From Anaerolineae bacterium (GTDB lineage: Bacteria; Chloroflexota; Anaerolineae; Aggregatilineales; UBA3940), in contig JAFGNO010000159.1 in assembly GCA_016926985.1 (NCBI GenBank), forward strand, positions 1-14,665: 14,665 nucleotides of DNA, given 5' to 3'. The notes beneath the pieces were generated by a model. The model did not search any database. It was given only the letters and a program-made list of their open reading frames with translations, and was not told the origin of the DNA. Below, piece by piece: positions 5,724 through 13,489 of this stretch (its first letter is position 1; every line of letters starts with the position of its first letter). The position numbers and the translations under genes are program-made.

Positions 5724-6872
5724 GTGGATATAGAAAAACTTGATCTGGGGCTGTCACCCCATTTGCGTGTCACCTGTAATGGCAATCTTGAAATTCGTGG
5801 CTCTGATCGGGATGATACGCGGATTGAGGGACACACAATTAATCTGGAAGTTGATGAAGCCGAAAACATTGCCACGGTCAACAGCTCCGGCAACACGACC
5901 ATTCGCGTGCCGGAGAATGCCAGCATCGAACTTCTGGAAGTGGTGGGCAATCTCCACCTGAAGGGTATCAATGGCCCGGTTGTTCTGGAGAGTATCAGGG
6001 GCTCGTGCTATGCGCGAAGGATGGGCGCCCTGACGATCAATACCATGTTTGGCGAAGCCAGGCTGCGTGATATCAACGGGGAGATTGTTGTTGGTAGCGT
6101 GGATGGGGGAATCACTCTTCAAGATTTGAAGGCCCCCTGCTCCATTGGCAATGTCGTCGGCGATCTGCTTGGTCGTAACTTTGCCAATAATCTCAGTGTA
6201 GAGAATGTAACCGGAGACATTGCAATCCGCACAGCCATTTTGCCGGAGTCTACATTTAGTTTGTCCTGCGATGGGGGAGTAACGATACGGGTACAGGCTG
6301 AGAGCAGTGTGCGCTTCCAGGTCCCATCAGAAGTTCCGGTGCAGGCAGGTTCTGATGTCCAGGTGCTGGATGAGGAAGGACAGCAGGTTTTTGTGCTTGG
6401 TGATGGGGAAGCACTGGTCAATGTTCTCTCAGCGCGCGAAGTGACGATCAAGTCTCAGGCTGTCCATGATGATGAGGCCACCTATACCTACAGTTTTTCA
6501 CTTGGTCGCGAATTGAGTCAGGGTATTGCCGACATGACCGCGGATCTTGAAGCACAGTTTTCCGTGCTGGAATCCAGCCTTGCTGAGAATATTTCTGACC
6601 GGGTGCGCCGACACGTTGAGAAACGCCTGGATATTGCCAAACGGCAAGTCGAAGCAGCCAAGCGGCGGGTTGAATATGAAACGGAGCGCACGCAGAAATA
6701 CGCAGACCGGGGAAGTGGATTGGGATTTTCCATTGATTTCGATGCTGCAACGAAGTCGCGTGACCCGGTCAGCGAAGAAGAACGTCTCCTGATCCTTAAA
6801 ATGCTTGAGGAAGGCAAGGTGTCAGTTCAGGAAGCAGAAGAATTGCTTTCAGTGCTGGAAGGTAAAGGGTAA
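5724..6872 (+). CDS. DUF4097-like beta-repeat protein with coiled coil and C-terminal SHOCT-like module
   Basis: A 382-aa protein with no signal peptide and no membrane segment, so probably cytoplasmic. Residues 1-60 are beta-rich. Residues 60-245 form short repeated beta units with Gly/Asn turns (VVGNLHLKGINGPVVLESIRG, in pieces; INGEIVVGSVDGGITLQDL; VTGDIAIRT), typical of DUF4097/adhesin-like beta-solenoids. Residues 262-328 are highly charged and helical (VEKRLDIAKRQVEAAKRRVE), a likely coiled coil. Residues 349-379 (SEEERLLILKMLEEGKVSVQ, then EAEELLSVL) repeat the SHOCT-like module of the neighbours. I chose GTG 5724 because AGGAGGT (5711-5717) sits six bases before it; the upstream GTG at 5706 would contain that site. 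It begins 14 bases after DUF2089 and ends two bases before the acetyltransferase gene. YvlB and LiaX of Firmicutes have related parts and are linked to cell-envelope stress; the role here is unknown. Confidence 0.8.
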   Translation: MDIEKLDLGLSPHLRVTCNGNLEIRGSDRDDTRIEGHTINLEVDEAENIATVNSSGNTTIRVPENASIELLEVVGNLHLKGINGPVVLESIRGSCYARRMGALTINTMFGEARLRDINGEIVVGSVDGGITLQDLKAPCSIGNVVGDLLGRNFANNLSVENVTGDIAIRTAILPESTFSLSCDGGVTIRVQAESSVRFQVPSEVPVQAGSDVQVLDEEGQQVFVLGDGEALVNVLSAREVTIKSQAVHDDEATYTYSFSLGRELSQGIADMTADLEAQFSVLESSLAENISDRVRRHVEKRLDIAKRQVEAAKRRVEYETERTQKYADRGSGLGFSIDFDAATKSRDPVSEEERLLILKMLEEGKVSVQEAEELLSVLEGKG

Positions 6873-6874
6873 AA

Positions 6875-7891
6875 ATGTCGGCAGCACTGGCTAATTTACG
6901 GACAGCTACCCGGCGTGGGCAGGGATTGCAGCCAGCGCGGATCGATCGCGATTTGAGCCAGATTGCCGAGCTGATTGAGCTGTGTTTTGCTGGACGTCTG
7001 GACTCCGGGGGGCGCAATGCTATCCGCGAAATGAAGGCGATGGGCCGGTTGGGAATTTTACTTCTTCCCCTGGCTCTGCTTGATTCAGCTCTCCGGCTGG
7101 GCATTGCGACGGGATATGTCTGGCGAGCAAACGACCGGGTAGTAGGCAATGCCAGCCTGTATCGCGCCGGGGATCACCCTTTTCTGGGGCCCGGTTGGCT
7201 GGTCGCCAACGTGGCTGTTCACCCTGACTATCGACGGCAGGGCATTGCTCGCCAGCTAATGAATGAGACCCTGGCGCTGGCTGGCCGCCGCAGAGGGGAT
7301 TGGGTATGCCTCCAGGTAGATGCAGGCGATCCGGCCCCAATTGCCCTTTATGAAAGCCTGGGATTTGAGCGGCAGGACCGCATGTCTCAGTGGGAAGCCG
7401 GTATGGTATACCCGGCTTGGGAAGGCCAGAAGCCTTTATCAGGCGAGGTCCGGTTGAGACAACCGGGGGAAATCGGTAAGGAGATCGATCTGATTTTTAA
7501 CCGGGCTCGTCCGGGAGCTATGGCCTGGACCCGCCCTGTCACCCGGCTCGATGTGGCTGACACACTTTCCGGTTTTGCTGCTTACGACATCACTGGACGG
7601 CGAGAACACTGGGTGCTGCCCGATCCGGCGCATCCTGACCGGTTTGCAGGCGTTCTGTGGGTACAGTCAGCCGGTGGACAGAAGCTGACCATGACCCTGT
7701 TCCAGGACCAGATGGTCAGCGACCCGGCGGTCAGGACAGAGCTGCTGCGGTTTGCGCTTCGGCTGAAAGCAGATCGATATCGGCTTGCCCGTCTCGAAAC
7801 AAACGATGTGGGAGAAGTCTCACAAGAACTGCTCGTCAGGGCAGGATTTGCTGAGAAGCGTCGCTTTATCAGCATGAGGAGAGAAATCTGA
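6875..7891 (+). CDS. GNAT-family N-acetyltransferase
   Basis: A 338-aa protein that should transfer an acetyl group from acetyl-CoA to an amine; the acceptor is unknown. The N-terminal half is a clear GNAT domain: WLVANVAVHPDYRRQGIARQ (108-127) holds motif A, with R120-R-Q-G-I-A as the CoA pyrophosphate loop, and IALYESLGFE (156-165) is motif B. Residues 188-338 look like a second, degenerate GNAT fold, since LLVRAGFAEKRRF echoes motif B but no clear CoA loop is seen. Residues 59-75 are hydrophobic (LGILLLPLALLDSALRL), more likely a buried helix than a membrane segment. ATG 6875 is preceded by AAGGG five bases away. It begins two bases after the beta-repeat gene, so translational coupling is likely. 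It is the only operon member without the SHOCT-like motif. A small-molecule, peptide or protein substrate is equally possible. Confidence 0.85.
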   Translation: MSAALANLRTATRRGQGLQPARIDRDLSQIAELIELCFAGRLDSGGRNAIREMKAMGRLGILLLPLALLDSALRLGIATGYVWRANDRVVGNASLYRAGDHPFLGPGWLVANVAVHPDYRRQGIARQLMNETLALAGRRRGDWVCLQVDAGDPAPIALYESLGFERQDRMSQWEAGMVYPAWEGQKPLSGEVRLRQPGEIGKEIDLIFNRARPGAMAWTRPVTRLDVADTLSGFAAYDITGRREHWVLPDPAHPDRFAGVLWVQSAGGQKLTMTLFQDQMVSDPAVRTELLRFALRLKADRYRLARLETNDVGEVSQELLVRAGFAEKRRFISMRREI

Positions 7892-7937
7892 CCGGTTTTA
7901 TGGCTGATGTGATTTATATGGAGGTGAGGAGGTACAA

Positions 7938-8321
7938 ATGTCAACTGCAGAAGAAAGACTCAAAATACTGAACATGGTAGCTGAAGGGAAGATTTCGGCA
8001 GAGGAAGGGGCGCAGCTGCTCAAAGCGCTCCAGAGCGCTTCCGGGAAGTCACAGTCATCACCCACAAGCCCGTCCATGGCTGAACCCCGTTTCTTGAGGG
8101 TGCGTGTGACCAGTTCCGATACGGGACGGGTCAAGGCGCACATCAATATCCCGCTTGGCTTGATAAACGCCGGGATGCGGATGGGTGCTCGATTTGCGCC
8201 GGAACTGGATGGCTTTGATTTTCAGGAAGTCATGCAGGCGATCCAGGAGGGCCAGCACGGAAAAATCATCGATGCCCAGGATGATATTGAAGGCGAGCGC
8301 GTCGAGATTTTTGTTGAATAG
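7938..8321 (+). CDS. Small SHOCT-like (YvlB N-terminal type) protein
   Basis: A 127-aa protein of a family widespread in Chloroflexota and Firmicutes, with no known biochemical role. Residues 3-31 (AEERLKILNMVAEGKISAEE, then GAQLLKAL) are the SHOCT-like helical module. Residues 33-50 are a Ser/Pro/Lys linker. Residues 51-127 form a conserved domain: RFLRVRVTSSDTGRVKAHIN (51-70), IPLGLINAGMRMGARFAPEL (71-90), then a helix and the strand end GERVEIFVE. There is no signal peptide or membrane segment. GAGGAGGT four bases before ATG makes the start certain. It is the last gene of the four-gene operon, 46 bases after the acetyltransferase. The module is N-terminal here but C-terminal in the two other carriers, which suggests a movable interaction domain, perhaps for homo- or hetero-oligomer formation. 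Confidence 0.88.
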   Translation: MSTAEERLKILNMVAEGKISAEEGAQLLKALQSASGKSQSSPTSPSMAEPRFLRVRVTSSDTGRVKAHINIPLGLINAGMRMGARFAPELDGFDFQEVMQAIQEGQHGKIIDAQDDIEGERVEIFVE

Positions 8322-8350
8322 TCGGCGAGCGTTTTTCCGGCCCGGTTAGC

Positions 8351-8394
8351 GCAGGCGGTAACAGATCGGTCCCTTTTGAGCGGTCTGTGCCTGC
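8351..8394 (+). other. Large bulged hairpin after the SHOCT-like gene
   Basis: GCAGGC (8351-8356) pairs with GCCTGC (8389-8394). Inside, after a 4-base bulge, ACAGATCG (8361-8368) pairs with CGGTCTGT (8381-8388) with one G-U pair. The 12-base loop contains TTTT. The 14 bp of stem are stable, but no T-run follows on either strand. It may end or stabilise the operon mRNA; it is not a standard intrinsic terminator. Confidence 0.5.
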
Positions 8395-8451
8395 CCTGAT
8401 CCCGATTCCAATCAACCAACTGAATACAGAACAGCCAGCAGGCTGGCAGGC

Positions 8452-8486
8452 TTGACGCTTTGCCCTTCTCTGACTAATGTTATGAT
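8452..8486 (+). promoter_or_regulatory. Promoter for pyruvate kinase
   Basis: Two overlapping options exist. TTGACG (8452-8457) with TAATGT (8475-8480) has a perfect 17-base spacer but a poor -10. TGTTATGAT (8478-8486) is an extended -10 with TATGAT matching 5 of 6 positions. Either gives a leader of roughly 30-35 bases before ATG 8522. Confidence 0.5.
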
Positions 8487-8521
8487 GGGTACTCACCGGT
8501 ATTAATGTCAGGAAGGGCATA

Positions 8522-9982
8522 ATGATTCGAACCAAAATAGTCTGCACCATTGGGCCTGCGTCGCGAGATATTCCGATGCTGGCTGCCATGCTTCGTGCCG
8601 GGATGAACGTGGCCCGGCTTAACCTCTCCCACGGCATTCTTGATGAGCATGCTGTTACCATTGACAATATCCGAAAGGCATCAAAAGAAACCGGGGTGCC
8701 GGTTGCCATAATGGCCGACCTGCAAGGCCCCAAGATCCGCGTGGGCCTGATGCGGGACGGCGGCGTATCTATCAAAACCGGCGAAACCATCCTGATTACC
8801 ACCAGCGACGTGGAGGGTCACCGGGTGGAGGTGGAGGATGACCCGGTCAGGGCGGTTATCCCGGTTCAGTATAAAAAACTACCGGATGATGTCGTGCCTG
8901 GTGAGCGCATTCTGATTGATGATGGGCTTATTGGCCTGCGGATCGAGTCTGTTACCGACACGGGAATCGTCTGCCGTGTTGTCAATGGTGGGGTGGTTGG
9001 GAATAGAAAGGGTCTGAATCTGCCGGACACCCGCTTGTCAATTCCGTCTATCTCGGAAAAAGACTTTGCTGATATGGTATTTGCCATCGAACAGAGGGTT
9101 GATTGGCTTGCACTCTCATTTGTGCGCCATGCAGATGATATCAGGCAGCTCAGGGATCAAATTGAACAGCAGGGGGCGGGATGCCCGGTAAAGGTGCTCG
9201 CAAAAATCGAAAAGCCGCAGGCGCTCGACTTTATTGTGGAGATTATCGAAGTTGCCGACGGCATCATGGTGGCACGCGGCGACCTCGGCATTGAGATTGC
9301 AGCCGAGGGTGTTCCCATGGTACAGAAGCGGCTGATTCGACTGGCCAATGAGGCTGGCAAACCGGTGATCACCGCTACCCAGATGCTGGATTCAATGATC
9401 AGGAACCCAAGACCAACCCGGGCAGAGGCGAGCGATGTTGCCAATGCCATTCTGGATGGCACCGATGCAATTATGCTCTCCGGTGAAACATCTGTTGGGA
9501 GTTATCCGCTTGAAGCAGTGTCTACCATGGTGCGGATTGCAAATGAGATTGAGTCAGCAACTCTGCAAGGACCCTGGCTTGCCCCCAATCATATTGAGCA
9601 CTTTGGCGATGTGACTGATGCCGTCAGTCATGCAACGTGTGAGACGGCTTATCACCTGCGTGCCCAGGCAATCATTGCCTCAACCGCCAGCGGGACCACC
9701 GCGAAGACTATTGCCAAGTACCGACCACATGCCCTGCTCATCGCTATGACGCCAGATCCCGTGGTACAGCGCCAGTTGTTATTAACCTGGGGTGTGATCC
9801 CGCTCCTCTGTTCAGAGGCCAGAAACACTGATGAGATGGTCAGGAATGCTGTTAGTAAGGCGCTGAAAGTAAACTTGATTGAGGCAGGAAAGCGTGTGGT
9901 GATTACAGCCGGGGTTACCCCAAATATGCCGGGCACAACTAACCTGATGCAGGTTGAGCTGGTTACACCCGAATCCGGTTAA
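8522..9982 (+). CDS. pyk: Pyruvate kinase
   Basis: The last glycolytic step in the cytoplasm: phosphoenolpyruvate plus ADP gives pyruvate plus ATP. Length 486 aa, normal for the family (about 470-480 in E. coli). Motifs in order: RTKIVCTIGPAS (3-14), ARLNLSHG (31-38), ADLQGPKIRVG (65-75), the flexible B domain (about 77-165), LALSFVR (196-202), then VLAKIEKPQAL (225-235) with catalytic K228 and metal ligand E230. D254 in ARGDLGIE is the second metal ligand, and T286 lies in ITATQMLDSM. The C domain (about 345-486) has the alpha/beta fold that binds allosteric effectors in many homologues; ASTASGTTAKTIAKYRP (386-402) is its conserved strand-helix. The ATG has AGGAAGG five bases upstream. It has its own promoter and converges on mrdA, sharing a TTAA for both stops. 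No extra PEP-utiliser domain is fused at the C-terminus. Confidence 0.97.
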   Translation: MIRTKIVCTIGPASRDIPMLAAMLRAGMNVARLNLSHGILDEHAVTIDNIRKASKETGVPVAIMADLQGPKIRVGLMRDGGVSIKTGETILITTSDVEGHRVEVEDDPVRAVIPVQYKKLPDDVVPGERILIDDGLIGLRIESVTDTGIVCRVVNGGVVGNRKGLNLPDTRLSIPSISEKDFADMVFAIEQRVDWLALSFVRHADDIRQLRDQIEQQGAGCPVKVLAKIEKPQALDFIVEIIEVADGIMVARGDLGIEIAAEGVPMVQKRLIRLANEAGKPVITATQMLDSMIRNPRPTRAEASDVANAILDGTDAIMLSGETSVGSYPLEAVSTMVRIANEIESATLQGPWLAPNHIEHFGDVTDAVSHATCETAYHLRAQAIIASTASGTTAKTIAKYRPHALLIAMTPDPVVQRQLLLTWGVIPLLCSEARNTDEMVRNAVSKALKVNLIEAGKRVVITAGVTPNMPGTTNLMQVELVTPESG

Positions 9983-12060
9983 TCAGATGGGGATGCCTGG
10001 AGTGCGCGCTCTGTTTTAATGCGGAAATAGGCATCCATCACTTCGGCAGCGACCGGTAGGGCAATCGCGGAGCCCTCACCGCCGTTGTAGACAAAGGCAA
10101 TGACTGAGATTTCCGGGTTTTCGTATGGGGCGTAGGCCATAAACCAGGCATGTGCTGGCCAGTTCCCGTAGAAACACTGGTCAAGTGAAGCTGCGATATT
10201 GTCACAGAACTCTGCTGTGCCGGTTTTCCCGGCTATTGGCACATAGGGCAGATAGTCATTTTGGGCAGTTCTCGCCGTACCGCCCTCAATGGTTACGGCT
10301 GCCCGCATTCCGGCTCGCACATAGCTCAACGTATCGCTGAGTGTTTCTGGATAGAACTCGCCGTATTGTTCGAGCCAGTAGGCGCGGATTTCCTCCCGGA
10401 TATCATGCAGCACTGGCTCAAACCCGGCAATTACCCGGCCTTCTGTATCCAGTATCTCGCGGATCAAGGTGGGTTTGGCCTGAATACCATCATTGATGAT
10501 GGTGTTCAATGCGTTAATCATATGTAGCGGGGTTGCCAGCACGTAGCCCTGCCCAAAGGCTGAGTTATAGGTATCGCCCGTTGACCAGCTTTCCCCCCAC
10601 ACAATTCGTTTCCAGTCTGGAGAGGGAATGAATCCTGCCGCTTCACCGGCCAATTCGATGCCTGTCTGTTGGCCCAGCCCAAAGAAACTCATCCACGCAC
10701 CCAGCCGGGTGATCCCCAGCCCTACGGGCACCTCATCCTGGTAACCGCCGCCAACCTTGTAGAAGTAAACATCGCACGACCAGGCTATCCCCTCGATAAA
10801 ATTAACACTGCCATGTCCCTGCTCGAGCCAGCAAACAAAAGGCTGGGCGCGGCCCGGGTCGTTGGGATAATAGCGGTCCTCAAGCAGGATCAGGCCGGGG
10901 TCTGTGATCTCGTATTCAGGGGTAACCACGCCTTCTTCCAGCACACCGGTTGCTGTGATGACTTTAAAGATGGATCCGGGTGGATACTGGGAGTTCACCG
11001 CCTGATTGAACAACGGGCGCAGGGGGTCGCGCAGAACCTGTTCGTAATAGGTGTAGTCGATATTCCGTGCAAAGCGGCTGTTGTCATAAGTGGGCCAGCT
11101 GACCATCGCCAGGATTTCACCGGTTCGTGGGTTGGTTGCAATGACCACGCCTCGGTCATAACCGATCAGGTTATCAGGGTTGGTGACTTTAAGCTGGTTG
11201 ATCATATCAACCAGAGCTTCCTGGGCGGCCTGCTGTAAATCGCTGTCCAGTGTCAGCCTGACGCTGTAGCCATCCTGTGCTGGCCTCGACTCGCCCAGGG
11301 TTCGTACAATGCGCCCTGCCACGTCTCTTTCCACCCGTTGCAGCCCGGGGGTGCCGGCAAGGTAATTTTCCAGAGAGAATTCAATGCCGTCGTAGCCGAT
11401 TCGGTCACGATCCAGCACATACCCTTCCTCCTCAAACTCCTCAGCGCGTTCCGGGGGGATTGGCCCCATATAGCCGATAATATGGGCAGTCAGTGAGCCG
11501 GTTGGATATTCCCGGACCGAGACCCAGTCTACCGCGACGCCGGGGTAATTGATTTGTTCCGATATCAGGAGCCGGGCAATATCATGGTCAACGTCAGACT
11601 TGATAATAACAGGACTGAATGGCTCAATACCCTGCTGCTCACGTACCATTGTCAGCAGGCTGCGCTGTGGAATACCCCGCTCATCGACCGTCGTCAGCTC
11701 ACCGCTTAACGGGATGCCGAGCAGGCCGGCTAATCGTTCCAATACAGCCATCTCTTCAAAGTCGTCCTCAGGCAGGAGCGCCGGGGTGACGGTCACATTG
11801 GCGCTGGCCACATTGACAGCCAGCGCAACACCATTACGATCCAGGATGATTCCCCTTGTCGCCGGGATACTGATGTCATCAAATCGGTTCTCATTGGCGC
11901 GGGCCTCATAGATATCGCGTTGGATAAACTGGATCACATAGATGCGGGCTGCCAATCCAATGAATATCAGCACCACCATGATCTGGAAGATCAACAGGCG
12001 GAGAGTCCGCTGTCGGGAAAGGTTTTCACTGGCAGGTTGGAGAGATACTTTGCCGCTCAT
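9979..12060 (-). CDS. mrdA: Penicillin-binding protein 2, elongasome transpeptidase
   Basis: A class B PBP, 693 aa, that cross-links new peptidoglycan during side-wall growth, anchored in the membrane with its bulk outside. Residues 20-46 are the single N-terminal membrane helix. IPATRGIILDRNGVALA (65-81) is the typical start of the pedestal domain, and YDGIEFSLENYLAGTPG (223-239) also belongs to it. Transpeptidase motifs: S363-I-F-K366 in YPPGSIFKVI (nucleophile), S428-C-D in AWSCDVYFYKVGG, and K612-T-G-T in IAGKTGTAEF. Four cysteines (410, 429, 619, 629) all lie in the catalytic domain. The gene begins seven bases after mreD, with only a weak ribosome site, so translational coupling to mreD is likely. 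rodA, the usual partner gene, does not follow; pyk converges instead. PBP2 rather than PBP3/FtsI is supported by S-C-D and by the mre context. Confidence 0.95.
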   Translation of the reverse strand: MSGKVSLQPASENLSRQRTLRLLIFQIMVVLIFIGLAARIYVIQFIQRDIYEARANENRFDDISIPATRGIILDRNGVALAVNVASANVTVTPALLPEDDFEEMAVLERLAGLLGIPLSGELTTVDERGIPQRSLLTMVREQQGIEPFSPVIIKSDVDHDIARLLISEQINYPGVAVDWVSVREYPTGSLTAHIIGYMGPIPPERAEEFEEEGYVLDRDRIGYDGIEFSLENYLAGTPGLQRVERDVAGRIVRTLGESRPAQDGYSVRLTLDSDLQQAAQEALVDMINQLKVTNPDNLIGYDRGVVIATNPRTGEILAMVSWPTYDNSRFARNIDYTYYEQVLRDPLRPLFNQAVNSQYPPGSIFKVITATGVLEEGVVTPEYEITDPGLILLEDRYYPNDPGRAQPFVCWLEQGHGSVNFIEGIAWSCDVYFYKVGGGYQDEVPVGLGITRLGAWMSFFGLGQQTGIELAGEAAGFIPSPDWKRIVWGESWSTGDTYNSAFGQGYVLATPLHMINALNTIINDGIQAKPTLIREILDTEGRVIAGFEPVLHDIREEIRAYWLEQYGEFYPETLSDTLSYVRAGMRAAVTIEGGTARTAQNDYLPYVPIAGKTGTAEFCDNIAASLDQCFYGNWPAHAWFMAYAPYENPEISVIAFVYNGGEGSAIALPVAAEVMDAYFRIKTERALQASPSD

Positions 12061-12067
12061 TGCCCGA

Positions 12068-12571
12068 TTATACCGTCACCTGGCGGGGATGCAGCCAATC
12101 ATAAGGATACCTGAGAATGCGCAGGGTCGGCACAAACAGGATAATATCAAACACCACGGAGGGGAGTGTCACATACCACCACACAACCGACCATTCAATC
12201 TGGATGTTGACCAGAAATCTCATAAGCAGCACATACAGAATGTGATATAAGAGTGCGCCAACAATCGCCAGAACAACTGGGATAACGAAATTCTCGCGGT
12301 ACATCCGCGATTCGATGAAGCTGGCCGCAAAAGCAAGGGGCATCATTGCCAGCGAGGATACACCCAGAGGGGTTCCTGAGAACAGATCAAGCAGCAACCC
12401 TCCAAAAAATGCCCATACAATCCCTTCCTGGGCCCGATCCAGGACCGCCCAGGCTAAAACAATGACCATAACCAGATCGGGCTGCCCGCCAAATACCCGG
12501 AGCTGAGAGAGCACGGCGCCCTGCAAAATACTTGCCAGCACAATGAGAGGTATCCCCAGTTGCAGGCTCAT
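12068..12571 (-). CDS. mreD: Rod shape-determining protein MreD
   Basis: A 167-aa integral membrane protein, a usual size for the family, which helps couple MreB/MreC to wall synthesis at the membrane. Hydrophobic segments fall at about 5-25, 30-45, 50-65, 72-86, 95-118 and 128-150, consistent with the usual five or six helices. Helix 3 carries GGLLLDLFSGTPLGVSSLA (58-76), where the family's conserved F/L-D-x-x-SGxPLG motif is plain. Its ATG overlaps the mreC stop as ATGA, so translation is coupled; GGAGGA lies 11 bases upstream. It sits between mreC and mrdA in the standard order. Confidence 0.92.
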   Translation of the reverse strand: MSLQLGIPLIVLASILQGAVLSQLRVFGGQPDLVMVIVLAWAVLDRAQEGIVWAFFGGLLLDLFSGTPLGVSSLAMMPLAFAASFIESRMYRENFVIPVVLAIVGALLYHILYVLLMRFLVNIQIEWSVVWWYVTLPSVVFDIILFVPTLRILRYPYDWLHPRQVTV

Positions 12572-13434
12572 GGGCGGTTACTTCCTCCGGCCTGCGTTTC
12601 GCCCTCAAATACTGTCAGATCAATTGGCCTGAAACTGGTGATAACGGATACCACCCGCAGTCGCTCAAAGTTGACGGTGGGCCGTACCTCGGCAGATTGG
12701 AAGGGATCAGCCTGGGGGCGACTGACGCTGGTCACCTGCCCGATCACGATATTGGCTGGCAGCGTGCCACCCAGGCCCGAGGTGAGCACCATATCACCAA
12801 TCTCGATCAAGGCTTCCTGCGGAATATACTCCATTCGCAGCCCACCCTGCAGCTGTCCAATGACGGTGCCTTCCGCGAGAGCCTGCAAAAGGCGCGCGCT
12901 TATAGCGCTGGAGGGGTCGATAGCCAGCCGCACCCAGGCAGCATTGGCTGCAACTTCTTCAACGCGACCAACCAGCCCTTCATGGCTGATCACCGGATTC
13001 CCGATCTGGATCCCATCTCGTGTGCCCCGGTTGATGATGATACGGCGGAGGTAGCTGGAGGTGTCTCGCGCGATCACATTGGCTGCAACAAGGTTCTGGT
13101 CAGGGTTGTCAGTGGCGTAATTCAGCAAGCCCAGCACCCGGTTATAATCCTGCTCGATAGCCCGCAGCTCAACAATTTCAATCTGCATTTCAGCAACAAG
13201 TTGCTCCAGTTCAAAGACCTGCGTTTCAAGAATGGCATATTCCTCGCGTTCATCAGTCAGCCGGACGGCATCTCCGGTGAGATCAGACAGCAGGCGGGAT
13301 ACAGGTCTCAGCGGGGCCATCACGACCGATGTGATGGGCTGCAAGATTCCGGACTGGTTTCCGATAATGATTATCAAGATAGCGGCTATCCCCAGCAGGA
13401 TCAGGGTTATCAGCCGCCCGGTTTCCTGGCGCAT
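12568..13434 (-). CDS. mreC: Rod shape-determining protein MreC
   Basis: A 288-aa bitopic membrane protein linking MreB inside with PBP2 outside. Residues 8-25 (LITLILLGIAAILIIIIG) form the membrane helix. Residues 58-97 are a heptad-rich coiled coil (REEYAILETQVFELEQLVAE is part). Residues 115-270 form the paired beta-barrel domain with the family motifs VIARDTSSYLRRIIINRGTR (120-139), GLVGRVEEV (153-161) and LTSGLGGTLPANIVIGQV (217-234). I placed the start at ATG 13434, which has GAGG five bases upstream and puts the membrane helix at the normal distance. An in-frame GTG at 13482 would add 16 polar residues and has no ribosome site. The end overlaps mreD by four bases. The 129-base gap to mreB is longer than the other spacings in the cluster and may hold an internal promoter. 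Confidence 0.93.
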   Translation of the reverse strand: MRQETGRLITLILLGIAAILIIIIGNQSGILQPITSVVMAPLRPVSRLLSDLTGDAVRLTDEREEYAILETQVFELEQLVAEMQIEIVELRAIEQDYNRVLGLLNYATDNPDQNLVAANVIARDTSSYLRRIIINRGTRDGIQIGNPVISHEGLVGRVEEVAANAAWVRLAIDPSSAISARLLQALAEGTVIGQLQGGLRMEYIPQEALIEIGDMVLTSGLGGTLPANIVIGQVTSVSRPQADPFQSAEVRPTVNFERLRVVSVITSFRPIDLTVFEGETQAGGSNRP

Positions 13435-13462
13435 GTGAACCTCAATACAGGCAGCAACACAA

Positions 13463-13480
13463 GATCGCGCAGGCGCGATC
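13463..13480. repeat. Perfect palindrome upstream of mreC
   Basis: GATCGCGC-AG-GCGCGATC is an 8-bp perfect inverted repeat with a two-base centre, 29 bases before the mreC ATG on the minus strand. It lies just downstream of a putative extended -10 element. It could be an operator or a 5' hairpin of a short mreC transcript. Confidence 0.55.
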
Positions 13481-13489
13481 ACCCTATAG

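Noticed and set aside
5317..8321. Phage-defence or toxin-antitoxin reading of the four-gene operon
   Set aside because: No nuclease, toxin, protease, NTPase or membrane effector is present in any of the four proteins, and codon use by eye does not differ from that of the neighbouring housekeeping genes.
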